DNA of 43,206 bases from a virus. The stretch is taken from the IMG/VR virus record IMGVR_UViG_3300032020_000018, positions 1 through 43,206 of that record; one strand, written 5' to 3'. Positions 13,314 through 20,797 of the stretch are shown here, in pieces. Below the pieces are notes generated by a model that ran no database searches, was not told the origin of the DNA, and saw nothing but the letters and a program-made list of their open reading frames with translations. Both the position numbers and the translations under genes were made by a program. How positions within the stretch are numbered: position 1 is the stretch's first letter; the number at the start of each line of letters is the position of its first letter.

Positions 13314-15530
13314 ATGGCTCCAATAACTGACATAGTGCTGACCGACGCGCAGATACGCTACGCGGGGCGGAAGCTGCTGGAGTACCGGCCCCTGCCGGCG
13401 GCGGCGCAGTTCCATGCCTCGCTGGCCAAGAACCGGTGGTTTATCGGCGGCAATAGGTGCCTGGGCGGCGAGCAGGAAATCTATGATCCTGTAGCCGGCA
13501 AGTATCGGCGGGTGGACAGTATCAAAGGGCCGTGGCACGTCCTGGCGTGGGACGGGACGAAGTTGGTCACGTCTGAGGCGTCCGAGCCGTTCACGAAGCC
13601 TGCGCAGTGGATTCTTGATGTGGGTCTGTCAAGTGGAGAGCACATCGCTTGTTCTGGTACTCATCAAGTGTTAACCCTCGACGGCTATCAGCCACTTGGC
13701 GTAATGCGGTCAGGATGCGAGCTTTTCCGTCCGGTGTCCACTTTGGGCAGTGGCCAGAAAGTTCCTCATGTAGATGCTCACCGTTTGTTTGGTACACCGT
13801 CAGATTGTCCGGACGGTTACATTGCCGGCCCTTCCTCCCATGATGAACCACTTCGCCAGGCAATAGAGGGCGACCGAGCATCTTTTCTGCCACGAGGATA
13901 TGCTCGCACACGTACACGTTTCGTGGCTTACGCGCTCTCGGATGACCAGGGCGGTACACCAAAACATAGCCGTGTTTGTCGATTATCCGGCCTCCCTTCC
14001 AGTCAGGATGCCCCGTCCCACTTCGAGGGCCAGTTCTCTGGCACTGGATGCCGTGCTTCTTGCACACCTTCTGGATCAACTTTGCTGACACGCCCAACTG
14101 TTGACCGATCCAAGCTTGGGTCCCGCCCTCGTCAATCCACACCCGGATCTGTTCGACAGGGTAGTCCCAACATTTCAGCTTCTGCCCACGGTTACGAATC
14201 GGCAATCGACGTTCCATGTTCATGTTCCCCTATTCCCATATGTGGCACTATAGCGATAACCAGTCTGGAAGTCAAGAGAAAAGATGTTGTTTGGGATTTT
14301 GAAGTACCTGAATACCACAACTACCTTGCCGCCGGCGTCATTTCGCACAATTCAGGCAAGTCAGAGGCCAATATCGGTTGGGATTTATGCCGCTTCGCCC
14401 TCAACATTCATCCTGTCCGAGTGGCCCCGCCCAAGGCGATCATCTGGGCGGCCACCGACTCCTGGCCAATGGTCGGTAAGCTCTTGTGGGAAGAGAAGAT
14501 ACAGGCTTACATTCCCCCGGGCCGGATCAAGAAGATCATCTGGCACAACCAGGGGGCGGGCATACCCAACGAGGTCCGGCTGTCCAACGGGACCAAAATC
14601 GAGTTCAAGGCATATGAGCAGGGGAGAGACGCCTTCCAGGGCCGGGCAATTGACGCCTTCTACGGTGACGAGCAGTGCCCGTATGATTCGGAGGGCATCT
14701 GGCAGGAGATCCAGGCCCGGCTAATGGACCGCAACGGGTTCACGGCCCAATCCATGACTCCGATCCGGTTTCAGCCGTGGTTGGAGCAGCGGATTCGCAG
14801 CTTGCCGCCGACCGATGCGGTGTTCTACGCCGACTTGGAGGACAACCGCAAGAGCCGCGGCGGGCACGTGGACGACGCCGAGATCGACATGCTGATCGCG
14901 CAATGGCCGCCGGAGATCCAGGCAACGCGGGTCAAGGGCCGGTTTGCGGCGTTTCTGGGCGCCGTCTTCAAGACCTTCAGTCGTGAGGTTCATGTCTGTG
15001 CCCCGTTCAAGGTGCCCCCGGACTGGCCGAAGTGGCGCAGCATTGACTTCGGGTTCGCCAATCCGTTTGTCTGCCTCTGGTTGACCAGGGACCCCGACAA
15101 ACACTGGTACGTCTATGCCGAGCACTATCAGGCCCAGGAATCGATTGCCTTCCATGCCGAGCGGATCAAGGGTCTGAGTGGCAAGGAGCGGTATCGGTGT
15201 ACCTGGGCCGACCATGATGCCCAGGACCGCTACGAGCTGGAGAAGCAGGGTATCAAGACCGTGGCGGCGAAGAAGGATGTCCATGCGGGGATAGAGACCA
15301 TCCAGGCTTGCCTGAAGATTCAGCCTGACTGCCGGCCGAGGTTGCAGGTGTTCAATACTTGTCCGCACACGATTGAGGAAATTCAGGGTTATCGGTGGGC
15401 CGAGGGTGGCGAGAATAAGGACGCCAAGGACGAGCCCTTGAAGGTCCGGGACCACGCCGTGGATTGCGTACGCTACGGACTACTGGGTGCTGAGGGCGGC
15501 TACTACTTCACGGAAAGCGAGTTGAGTTGA
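13314..15530 (+). CDS. Terminase large subunit, interrupted by an intein
   Basis: The 738-residue precursor contains a 298-residue intein (residues 49-346). After splicing, the 440-residue terminase pumps DNA with ATP and cuts it. FIGGNR before the intein and SGKSEANIGWDL after it join to GGNRSGKS, the Walker A motif, so the host protein is inactive until the intein leaves. Walker B is FYGDEQ; the nuclease acids are in SIDFGFANPF, TWADHDAQDR and RDHAVDCVRY. The Ser after the intein (residue 347) supports splicing. The frame stays open through an antisense HNH gene in the intein. The next gene starts at its stop (TGATG). Confidence 0.92.
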   Translation: MAPITDIVLTDAQIRYAGRKLLEYRPLPAAAQFHASLAKNRWFIGGNRCLGGEQEIYDPVAGKYRRVDSIKGPWHVLAWDGTKLVTSEASEPFTKPAQWILDVGLSSGEHIACSGTHQVLTLDGYQPLGVMRSGCELFRPVSTLGSGQKVPHVDAHRLFGTPSDCPDGYIAGPSSHDEPLRQAIEGDRASFLPRGYARTRTRFVAYALSDDQGGTPKHSRVCRLSGLPSSQDAPSHFEGQFSGTGCRASCTPSGSTLLTRPTVDRSKLGSRPRQSTPGSVRQGSPNISASAHGYESAIDVPCSCSPIPICGTIAITSLEVKRKDVVWDFEVPEYHNYLAAGVISHNSGKSEANIGWDLCRFALNIHPVRVAPPKAIIWAATDSWPMVGKLLWEEKIQAYIPPGRIKKIIWHNQGAGIPNEVRLSNGTKIEFKAYEQGRDAFQGRAIDAFYGDEQCPYDSEGIWQEIQARLMDRNGFTAQSMTPIRFQPWLEQRIRSLPPTDAVFYADLEDNRKSRGGHVDDAEIDMLIAQWPPEIQATRVKGRFAAFLGAVFKTFSREVHVCAPFKVPPDWPKWRSIDFGFANPFVCLWLTRDPDKHWYVYAEHYQAQESIAFHAERIKGLSGKERYRCTWADHDAQDRYELEKQGIKTVAAKKDVHAGIETIQACLKIQPDCRPRLQVFNTCPHTIEEIQGYRWAEGGENKDAKDEPLKVRDHAVDCVRYGLLGAEGGYYFTESELS
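13591..14223 (-). CDS. HNH endonuclease, antisense inside the terminase intein
   Basis: This 210-residue protein has a helix-turn-helix N terminus (WIGQQLGVSAKLIQKVCKKH), then the HNH_3-type core: DWKGGR, KHGYVLVYRPGHP, CEHILVAEKMLGRPLLPGEV, VHHGRKGRQCNRPDNLTVY and a final GEH. The His/Asn set of the active site is present. It should cut intein-free terminase genes and so spread the intein. ATG 14223 is close to AGGGG; a second ATG at 14217 has better spacing. Its last 34 residues are antisense to intein block B and look unrelated to the family, so the gene may have extended to a chance stop. Confidence 0.85.
   Translation of the reverse strand: MNMERRLPIRNRGQKLKCWDYPVEQIRVWIDEGGTQAWIGQQLGVSAKLIQKVCKKHGIQCQRTGPRSGTGHPDWKGGRIIDKHGYVLVYRPGHPRARKPRNVYVCEHILVAEKMLGRPLLPGEVVHHGRKGRQCNRPDNLTVYQTNGEHLHEELSGHCPKWTPDGKARILTALRQVADSRRGLTLDEYQNKRCALHLTDPHQESTAQAS
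14247..14275 (-). promoter_or_regulatory. Promoter of the antisense HNH gene
   Basis: Read leftward, TTGACT (14275-14270), 17 bp, TATAGT (14252-14247): two hexamers with five of six consensus bases each at ideal spacing. The -10 is 24 nt from the ATG at 14223. The -35 overlaps the sense codons just before intein block F (EVKRKD), so this promoter is part of the intein coding sequence. Confidence 0.75.
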
Positions 15531-16192
15531 TGGCGGATTTGACGGTTGAAACAGCGGAACTCGGTCACGTGTTCACGGCCCTGGAGCTGCAGGAGCAGTG
15601 CCGGGCGATCGTTGGGGGTGTGGCCTGGCCGGGCAAGTGCGAGGGTTTCGCCTTGATCTTGTCGGTCACGGGCGAGCGTAAGGGTCCCTATGGGGTATAC
15701 CTGCTGGCCGAAGTGGAGTCGCCGGACCTGGCGGAGCTGATCCGGCAGTGTGACGTGCTGGACGGCCGGTATGTGCCGCACTGGTGGGTGGGCGACGGCC
15801 AGAAGCCCGTGGCGGCCAAGATCATGGGTGAGGTGGTCCGGGCGAAGGTGCCGGTTGGTGTCGATAGTGAGTTGGTGCGTGGCTTTCGGAGTCTGCGGCG
15901 GAACTTCCTGCTGGATGACGACGGCTTGTACGAGTACGCGATACCTATGCTCAAGTCGCTGCTGCTGCCGGAGGGCCGTCAATTATGGCTCAAGGGGAGC
16001 CGGGTCTGCGACTACATGAGTCAGATCAAGGCGGAGGAGTTGCCGTTTTTGCGGCGGGGCGATTATCCGGCGATTGAGGCGTTGATCTACGCGGTGCGGG
16101 AGGCCCTGGACTGGATTGCCATAGACCGGCGTCCGTCGCAGCGTGTCAATGCGTTGCAGGAGCGTATCCGTCACGATCCGATGGCGTTCTAA
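15530..16192 (+). CDS. Hypothetical protein following the terminase
   Basis: The start is ATG 15530, overlapping the terminase stop. The 220-residue product begins with a strand-rich half (FALILSVTGERKGPYGVYLL, then WWVGDGQKPVAAKIMGEVV) and ends with a helical half (EALIYAVREALDWIAIDRRP). Its tight coupling to the terminase suggests a packaging or head role, but no family is recognised. Confidence 0.65.
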   Translation: MADLTVETAELGHVFTALELQEQCRAIVGGVAWPGKCEGFALILSVTGERKGPYGVYLLAEVESPDLAELIRQCDVLDGRYVPHWWVGDGQKPVAAKIMGEVVRAKVPVGVDSELVRGFRSLRRNFLLDDDGLYEYAIPMLKSLLLPEGRQLWLKGSRVCDYMSQIKAEELPFLRRGDYPAIEALIYAVREALDWIAIDRRPSQRVNALQERIRHDPMAF

Positions 16193-16208
16193 TTTGTCAG
16201 GATTTTTC

Positions 16209-16237
16209 TTGCTCCTACTTCCAAGTACCAGTATGGT
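16209..16237 (+). promoter_or_regulatory. Promoter of the accessory gene cluster
   Basis: TTGCTC (16209-16214), 17 bp, TATGGT (16232-16237), 13 nt before the ATG at 16250. The spacer contains ACTTCCAAGTACCAGT (16217-16232), the operator-like 16-mer also found in the small terminase promoter. This may start transcription of the next 10 kb. Confidence 0.55.
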
Positions 16238-16249
16238 GATGACACAGTT

Positions 16250-16528
16250 ATGCGAAGGATCGCGCCCGTCAATGCCAAAATGGACACATTTCGGTTTCCT
16301 TCCCAACACTCATCCCTTTCTTTGCCCGTTAATTTGGTGTATTCCACCTCAGGCCGGGTCATTAAGTGGCTTTCCCCCCGTGAGTTGCGGCAGATGGGGG
16401 CGGGCTTGGTGCCGGGTGTTACTCGGCTGGACGTGACGGCGGCTGTGGAGGGTCAGGCGGAGGCCCGGATGCGCGGGTATGCCAAGCGTGTGATGTGGTG
16501 GGAAGCGGAAGATGGGAAAGGGAAATAG
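16250..16528 (+). CDS. Hypothetical protein
   Basis: ATG 16250 gives 92 residues but has no ribosome binding site, being close to the promoter start point; ATG 16280 (MDTFRF) is an alternative. The C-terminal half (WLSPRELRQMGAGLVPGVTR, then helix) looks folded. The function is unknown. Confidence 0.5.
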   Translation: MRRIAPVNAKMDTFRFPSQHSSLSLPVNLVYSTSGRVIKWLSPRELRQMGAGLVPGVTRLDVTAAVEGQAEARMRGYAKRVMWWEAEDGKGK

Positions 16529-16537
16529 GAGATTCGC

Positions 16538-17005
16538 ATGAGTGTACGAGTGGAGAAACAGCAGGACGATGCGGGGATTCCTGCCACAGAATTGCCTGAG
16601 GGTGGTTGGGGCTTTTATGATGTTGGTGGTGGGGCACCGATGATCGTCCGCAAGTTGTCAAATGGCATCGCCTCAATCAACACAGTTGGCTGTTGGCCTC
16701 TTGAGGGCCGTTTCGTGCGCCCCATCCCTCTCGGCACCCACTTGGTCGTCACCGAACGGGGTGTGGCCCTCGAAGAACACGAAATGGACGGCACGATTCC
16801 TGCGTCCGAGATGCGCGAAGGGCAGATTGCGGAGGTAGTAAGGTCTCCCATTGAATTACAGGTCGGGTGTGTCATGTGTCGAGTTGATAGCAACACCTTC
16901 CTGGCGTTGTGCAATCGCTGTACATGGCATCTGGCTGATGTAGGAGAAGATCGTGTCCGTCCCCTCCCGAACGGGACTAGACTGGTCGTGGAGGGGAATG
17001 AATGA
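16538..17005 (+). CDS. Hypothetical protein with an internal duplication
   Basis: The start is ATG 16538 behind AGGAG; the product has 155 residues. The two halves resemble each other: IPATELPEGG then FVRPIPLGTHLVVTERG, and IPASEMREGQ then RVRPLPNGTRLVVEGNE. Each half is about 70 residues of mostly strand, so the protein is probably a tandem two-domain fold. The second half adds CVMC and a further CNRC. The next gene overlaps by ATGA. Confidence 0.6.
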   Translation: MSVRVEKQQDDAGIPATELPEGGWGFYDVGGGAPMIVRKLSNGIASINTVGCWPLEGRFVRPIPLGTHLVVTERGVALEEHEMDGTIPASEMREGQIAEVVRSPIELQVGCVMCRVDSNTFLALCNRCTWHLADVGEDRVRPLPNGTRLVVEGNE

Positions 17006-17271
17006 AACTCCTGCCGAGGTGGAAGCGGTGGTTGTGGGGGATAGTGGTAGGGATTTCTCGGCCAGGAGAGCCTTCCTATTGTGAGATTGTTCTGAAAGAT
17101 GGAACTGAGGAACATCTGTTGTTCAATCACATGCAGGTCAACCGTTCTTATCCGCACAGATTTGGCTTATGGGATGAGGTCCTTGAGGTGGGCGTTAACG
17201 AAGAATCAGGTCTGGTTGTTCGTTGGGACGATGTGAAGTTGATTCGTTTCCGCAGGGAGGCGAAGTCCTGA
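17002..17271 (+). CDS. Hypothetical protein
   Basis: This 89-residue ORF overlaps both neighbours (ATGA, then TGATG). It starts basic and hydrophobic (MKLLPRWKRWLWGIVVGIS) and the rest is strand-rich (VLEVGVNEESGLVVRWDDVK). It may touch the membrane through its N terminus. The function is unknown. Confidence 0.55.
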   Translation: MKLLPRWKRWLWGIVVGISRPGEPSYCEIVLKDGTEEHLLFNHMQVNRSYPHRFGLWDEVLEVGVNEESGLVVRWDDVKLIRFRREAKS

Positions 17272-17546
17272 TGCCCAAGCCCTTGCACGTCCGTTCCCGC
17301 ACCTATCTGGTCCGCCCGCGTGGCCCCCTGTGGCTGACCTTCTGGCGGCATCAGTTCAACGGCTACGGTGAGGAACTGGTACTGGGTCCGGGTCCGATGG
17401 AGCGGGCCATGCGGTTCATTGCCGAGAGTGGTAAGTGCGAGGGCACAGTGCGGGTCCACTGGCGGCAGAATGGAGATTTGCAGGTGGTCGCAACGGCGGC
17501 GGCGTTCGTGCACATGAGCACGGCGCGGGAATTGTGCGGAGCGTGA
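17271..17546 (+). CDS. Hypothetical protein
   Basis: ATG 17271 overlaps the previous stop; 91 residues. The sequence is strand-rich and basic (MPKPLHVRSRTYLVRPRGPL). No motif is recognised. Confidence 0.55.
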   Translation: MPKPLHVRSRTYLVRPRGPLWLTFWRHQFNGYGEELVLGPGPMERAMRFIAESGKCEGTVRVHWRQNGDLQVVATAAAFVHMSTARELCGA

Positions 17547-17549
17547 AAA

Positions 17550-17906
17550 ATGAATCTTGGTGAACTCTATATCGGCAAACAAGGTCAGATCGTCCGTGTC
17601 GTGCTTCGTTGTGACCACCCGACGGCGATGGTGGAGGATGTAGTCACCGGAGAGAAGACCGGCGGTGCGCTCGGCTGTCGCAATCTGAGTGAATTCAGGA
17701 GGGTCGCAGAGATTTCACCGGACGAGTGTCTTGATGCCCTCCTATCCATAGCGCATCAGTGCGAGGACCTGCGACGGAAGTTGATGGAACGGACAGAAGA
17801 ACTCGCCGATACCAAGATGAGGTTGGTTGACATCAAACTGAAGGCACTGGACGCGCGGGAGTCCGAGCCTGTGCGCAAGATGGATGTGCCGAGCGAGAAG
17901 GTCTAA
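17550..17906 (+). CDS. Hypothetical protein with C-terminal coiled coil
   Basis: ATG 17550 gives 118 residues. The first half is strand-rich (LYIGKQGQIVRVVLRCDHP), and residues 70-105 form a likely coiled coil (LRRKLMERTEELADTKMRLV). The function is unknown. Confidence 0.55.
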   Translation: MNLGELYIGKQGQIVRVVLRCDHPTAMVEDVVTGEKTGGALGCRNLSEFRRVAEISPDECLDALLSIAHQCEDLRRKLMERTEELADTKMRLVDIKLKALDARESEPVRKMDVPSEKV

Positions 17907-17920
17907 TTTGAGGTGTAATG

Positions 17921-18466
17921 ATGGCAGAAGCGAAGGAAGGACAACCGGGAGCGCAAGAGACTGACGTTCAGTTACAGCAGAGACTGGAATCTGAGCGGCG
18001 GAAAGCGCAGATAGCGTGGGCGATGATGCAGGCGGAGGAGCACAAGCCAGATCCGCCTGAGCCGGAGGTGGAAGTAGGGTCTGATAAGGGTTCTAATCCT
18101 CCTTTCTGGTTCACCTCTTTTCTGGCATGTGTGGTTCTTACGGTTGGGTTCGTGCTCGGCTGGGTGGCATTTGGTCTTGAGGGGGGCCGGTTGACGACTC
18201 CCATTTACGAGAAGTCGTTCGCTTTTGAGCGTTTGGGGCCATTGAACAGGGAGATTTGGGCTCTGCGGGGGAAGTTGCAGGATGCGGAGACCGTTCAGGG
18301 TGAGTGGCAGCGTCGGGCGCGGCAGTTGGTGGGGCAATGGCCCACGGAAGTGGAACTTTCCGCAGATGTGTCTGGTGCGATCAAGATCACGGGTGCCGAC
18401 AACGTGACGATTCGGGATTCGACGTTCACGGTGACGGAGGCGACGCCATTCGTGGAGGTCAAGTGA
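17921..18466 (+). CDS. Hypothetical single-pass membrane protein
   Basis: Two adjacent ATGs (17918 and 17921) follow GAGGT; the second is used here (181 residues). An acidic cytoplasmic part precedes one membrane segment (WFTSFLACVVLTVGFVLGWV), then a helix and a strand-rich C-terminal part (DVSGAIKITGADNVTIRDST). The last part resembles a beta-helix rung and would lie outside the membrane. The function is unknown. Confidence 0.6.
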   Translation: MAEAKEGQPGAQETDVQLQQRLESERRKAQIAWAMMQAEEHKPDPPEPEVEVGSDKGSNPPFWFTSFLACVVLTVGFVLGWVAFGLEGGRLTTPIYEKSFAFERLGPLNREIWALRGKLQDAETVQGEWQRRARQLVGQWPTEVELSADVSGAIKITGADNVTIRDSTFTVTEATPFVEVK

Positions 18467-18621
18467 CGGCACGGTCTTCCGTGTCTGAAGGGGCGAAGTG
18501 GGTGACGGAGGCAGACTATCGCTGGAAGTGCCGGTGCGGTCGGCCGGGGTTCGTGATCGCCTTTGAAGGAGATTATCCGTGCATGGAGTGCTGGATGGAA
18601 CGTAGAAAGCAGGGGAAGTGA
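18463..18621 (+). CDS. Hypothetical small zinc-ribbon protein
   Basis: GTG 18463 overlaps the previous stop, giving 52 residues with CRCG and CMEC, a likely one-zinc ribbon. Its stop overlaps the next start (TGATG). The function is unknown. Confidence 0.55.
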   Translation: MTARSSVSEGAKWVTEADYRWKCRCGRPGFVIAFEGDYPCMECWMERRKQGK

Positions 18622-19022
18622 TGAAGTTGGCGACAGTCGGAGTTTATGACCTTGGCTCAGAATCTGTTGTCCTCATGCTGCGGAGTGGGACCGGCGCGGA
18701 CTTCAGTACCCGCTCCGGTACTCCGAAGGACAAGGCTTGTATCTGGGTCGGTGCGGATCAAGAGCAATGGGGGGCCGTGGTTTCCTCCCTGCTTCACGAG
18801 GCCAAGGAGTTCACGGAGATGCGTATGGGTTGCCGGTGGACCCCGGACATCGACTACGCCAGGGACGCGGCCGGTTATATGTTCCTTGAGACGCACGCCC
18901 AGCACTCCGAAGTCTGTGCCCGGGTCGGGTACTTTCTGAGCAACTGCCTGCCGAGTCTGGCCTCTGTTTGGAACAAATGGAAGAAACGCTGCAAGGCGGA
19001 TGAAAAGAAGAAAGGACAATAA
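18621..19022 (+). CDS. Conserved-looking phage protein with HEAKE motif
   Basis: This 133-residue protein contains SLLHEAKEFTEMRMGCRW then DAAGYMFLETHAQHSEVCAR. A His-Glu-x-x-Glu helix with later histidines is reminiscent of metal-binding sites, and proteins of this layout occur in phage accessory regions, but I cannot name the family. ATG 18621 overlaps the previous stop, and its stop overlaps the next start. Confidence 0.6.
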   Translation: MKLATVGVYDLGSESVVLMLRSGTGADFSTRSGTPKDKACIWVGADQEQWGAVVSSLLHEAKEFTEMRMGCRWTPDIDYARDAAGYMFLETHAQHSEVCARVGYFLSNCLPSLASVWNKWKKRCKADEKKKGQ

Positions 19023-19270
19023 TGAGAACTATCCAGCAGCCGAATCTACATGAGTACAACCGCAACGGAGGCAAAAAGTGGACGCCACAAAATGTACGCG
19101 ACTTGCGTTCCCTACTCATGCAGGGTTTTGGTGTGATCCCGATTAGCCTGAAATTGGGAAGGACGGAATCCGCTGTAGGGGCCAAGATCGTCGGTATGCC
19201 AGACCTGTCGCGGGCGTGGAACAAGTGGCACCAGAAGAAGCCCAAGGCGGGCGGAAAGAAGGGGAAGTGA
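19022..19270 (+). CDS. Small DNA-binding-like protein
   Basis: This 82-residue ORF overlaps both neighbours. It reads WTPQNVRDLRSLLMQGFGVI then LKLGRTESAVGAKIV, a pattern like the helix-turn-helix of GcrA or SANT-type proteins, with a Lys-rich tail. A DNA-binding role is likely, the target unknown. Confidence 0.6.
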   Translation: MRTIQQPNLHEYNRNGGKKWTPQNVRDLRSLLMQGFGVIPISLKLGRTESAVGAKIVGMPDLSRAWNKWHQKKPKAGGKKGK

Positions 19271-19863
19271 TGGCAAGTGCCTTTGAATTTGATGAAGTGA
19301 TTCCTGAACCCTTGCTGACGGAAGAGGGTTTTGTCAATCAAGCCTGCCTGAACGCTCTTGACGCAGCGATCGAGAAGATGCCGCCGACCTACGAGCGATT
19401 GGCTGGGGATGCGGAATGGGCGAAACCACGAGGAGTGTTCCGTGGCTGGATCACCGGGGCCTTGGCGAAGTGGGCTATCCGCCAGTCACCCTATCACATG
19501 CCGGAGCATCTGATGGAGGTAGTCGGCTATCTGGACGCCTGCCTGCGACGAGGTGTGACTTGGAACTCTGACGACTGGGCCGAATTGAGTTTGTGCCAAG
19601 TCAACAAACTCCTGCACGACATTCTAATGGATAAGGGGGTAACGTACTTCGATGCCTGGAACGTGCCGAAGAAGGGTACGCACAAGACGAAGTTTACCAG
19701 TGCCCACGATGATCCGCAAGACCCCGACTACGATTTCATCGACCTGCACGCCTTGCTGCGCAACGTCTGCTTGGACATCCGGGACGAACGCCGTAGGAGT
19801 GATGAATTTAACGCGCAGTTTGAGAAAGAGTGGGCCGAATCGCACCCGGAGGAGGCTTCCTGA
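19270..19863 (+). CDS. Hypothetical protein
   Basis: ATG 19270 overlaps the previous stop; 197 residues. The protein is helical and rich in Trp and Asp (RGVFRGWITGALAKWAIRQS, then WNSDDWAELSLCQVNKLLHD). No motif is recognised. Confidence 0.6.
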   Translation: MASAFEFDEVIPEPLLTEEGFVNQACLNALDAAIEKMPPTYERLAGDAEWAKPRGVFRGWITGALAKWAIRQSPYHMPEHLMEVVGYLDACLRRGVTWNSDDWAELSLCQVNKLLHDILMDKGVTYFDAWNVPKKGTHKTKFTSAHDDPQDPDYDFIDLHALLRNVCLDIRDERRRSDEFNAQFEKEWAESHPEEAS

Positions 19864-20258
19864 TGTTCTCCAACAGCAACGATCTTCCTGCTCCGATTCC
19901 CGATGACGCCACGGCTGCTCCCTATGAGTTGGCCCGGTCGGCGGGGGTCCTGTCGTTTTGGGACAAGGAGCCGGACCTGTACTCTTTGGAGGAACCGTGC
20001 ATGTGGCGTAAATTCCGTTCTCGATTACATCGGCTGCGTCTGCGGCTGGGGTTGTTCCGGGCCAAGAACTACGCTGAGCTTTTCCATTCCCAGACCAAAC
20101 CTGATATTTTCTATTGGCGATGGCGAGACACGGATAAATGGTGTGATGATTCGGAAATCTGGAGTGATAAAGATAATAAGCCAACGCCGGAGGCTTCCAC
20201 CCGCCATCGGGCCATTCGTCACATTCGCCGGTCTATCAAATTGGGAGTTAGGCCATGA
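19863..20258 (+). CDS. Hypothetical protein
   Basis: ATG 19863 overlaps the previous stop; 131 residues. A Pro/Ala-rich start precedes a very basic stretch (WRKFRSRLHRLRLRLGLFRA) and a Trp/Asp-rich part (RWRDTDKWCDDSEIWSDKD). The function is unknown. Confidence 0.55.
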   Translation: MFSNSNDLPAPIPDDATAAPYELARSAGVLSFWDKEPDLYSLEEPCMWRKFRSRLHRLRLRLGLFRAKNYAELFHSQTKPDIFYWRWRDTDKWCDDSEIWSDKDNKPTPEASTRHRAIRHIRRSIKLGVRP

Positions 20259-20407
20259 AGCCCCAGCCGGGACCACGGATCGAGGACTGGGACGACGAGT
20301 GCGATATCCATGAGTCCGCGCGGCGGGCGAAAGAGCGGATCTGGCGGTGGGACGATTCCCGCCTCGATATGGATGCGATAGAAGAGGACGAAGGGGTGTG
20401 GCCATGA
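20255..20407 (+). CDS. Hypothetical small acidic protein
   Basis: ATG 20255 overlaps the previous stop (ATGA), giving 50 residues: MKPQPGPRIEDWDDECDIHE at the start and an acidic end (DAIEEDEGVWP). Its stop overlaps the next start. The function is unknown. Confidence 0.5.
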   Translation: MKPQPGPRIEDWDDECDIHESARRAKERIWRWDDSRLDMDAIEEDEGVWP

Positions 20408-20580
20408 GCCAAGAAGGTGTTGAGCACCTCTGTGGTGCTTTGGATGACAAGATCAACTACTTCCGGCAGGAATACGATCTGACCTACGCGGAGGTGATCG
20501 GGGTTTTGGAGATCATTAAGGCGATCTTGTTACAAGAAGCTATTGAGGAAGAAGATAGCAACGGAAAGGAGACTGGCTGA
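20404..20580 (+). CDS. Hypothetical small helical protein
   Basis: ATG 20404 overlaps the previous stop; 58 residues, mainly one helix (IGVLEIIKAILLQEAIEEED). Translation is coupled to both neighbours. The function is unknown. Confidence 0.55.
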   Translation: MSQEGVEHLCGALDDKINYFRQEYDLTYAEVIGVLEIIKAILLQEAIEEEDSNGKETG

Positions 20581-20795
20581 TGGAATCACCCTCGCGTGTC
20601 TGGCAGGTGACTATCTCGGATCGCAGTAAATTCGGAACGCCGCAGGCAAAATATCAGTCTTTGCTTGGTCTGGCCCAGACGGCGGCCGATGCGGCCAATC
20701 GGGCCTGGAAAATCGTTTCTGACGGTGCCCCGGCACGAGCCATACAGAATCTGTACGTATCAACGGTGCAGGATATGGGCAAGGCGGAGTTTTGA
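20580..20795 (+). CDS. Hypothetical small protein
   Basis: ATG 20580 overlaps the previous stop; 71 residues with a short strand part and a helix (LGLAQTAADAANRAWKIV). No motif is recognised. Confidence 0.5.
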   Translation: MESPSRVWQVTISDRSKFGTPQAKYQSLLGLAQTAADAANRAWKIVSDGAPARAIQNLYVSTVQDMGKAEF

Positions 20796-20797
20796 GA

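Larger units (their letters stand above)
13458..14351 (+). mobile_element. Intein in the terminase P-loop, with antisense HNH gene inside
   Basis: The intein begins with Cys (residue 49, CLGGEQEIYD) and ends with ISHN before Ser+1. Block A is the start, block B is GEHIACSGTHQVLTLDG (about residues 108-124), block F is VVWDFEVPEYHNYLAAG and block G VISHN. These cover the splicing domain in two parts, about 85 and 28 residues. The stretch between, about residues 135-318, is a Ser/Pro/Arg-rich reading of DNA whose opposite strand encodes an HNH endonuclease. No endonuclease is readable in the sense frame. Confidence 0.88.
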
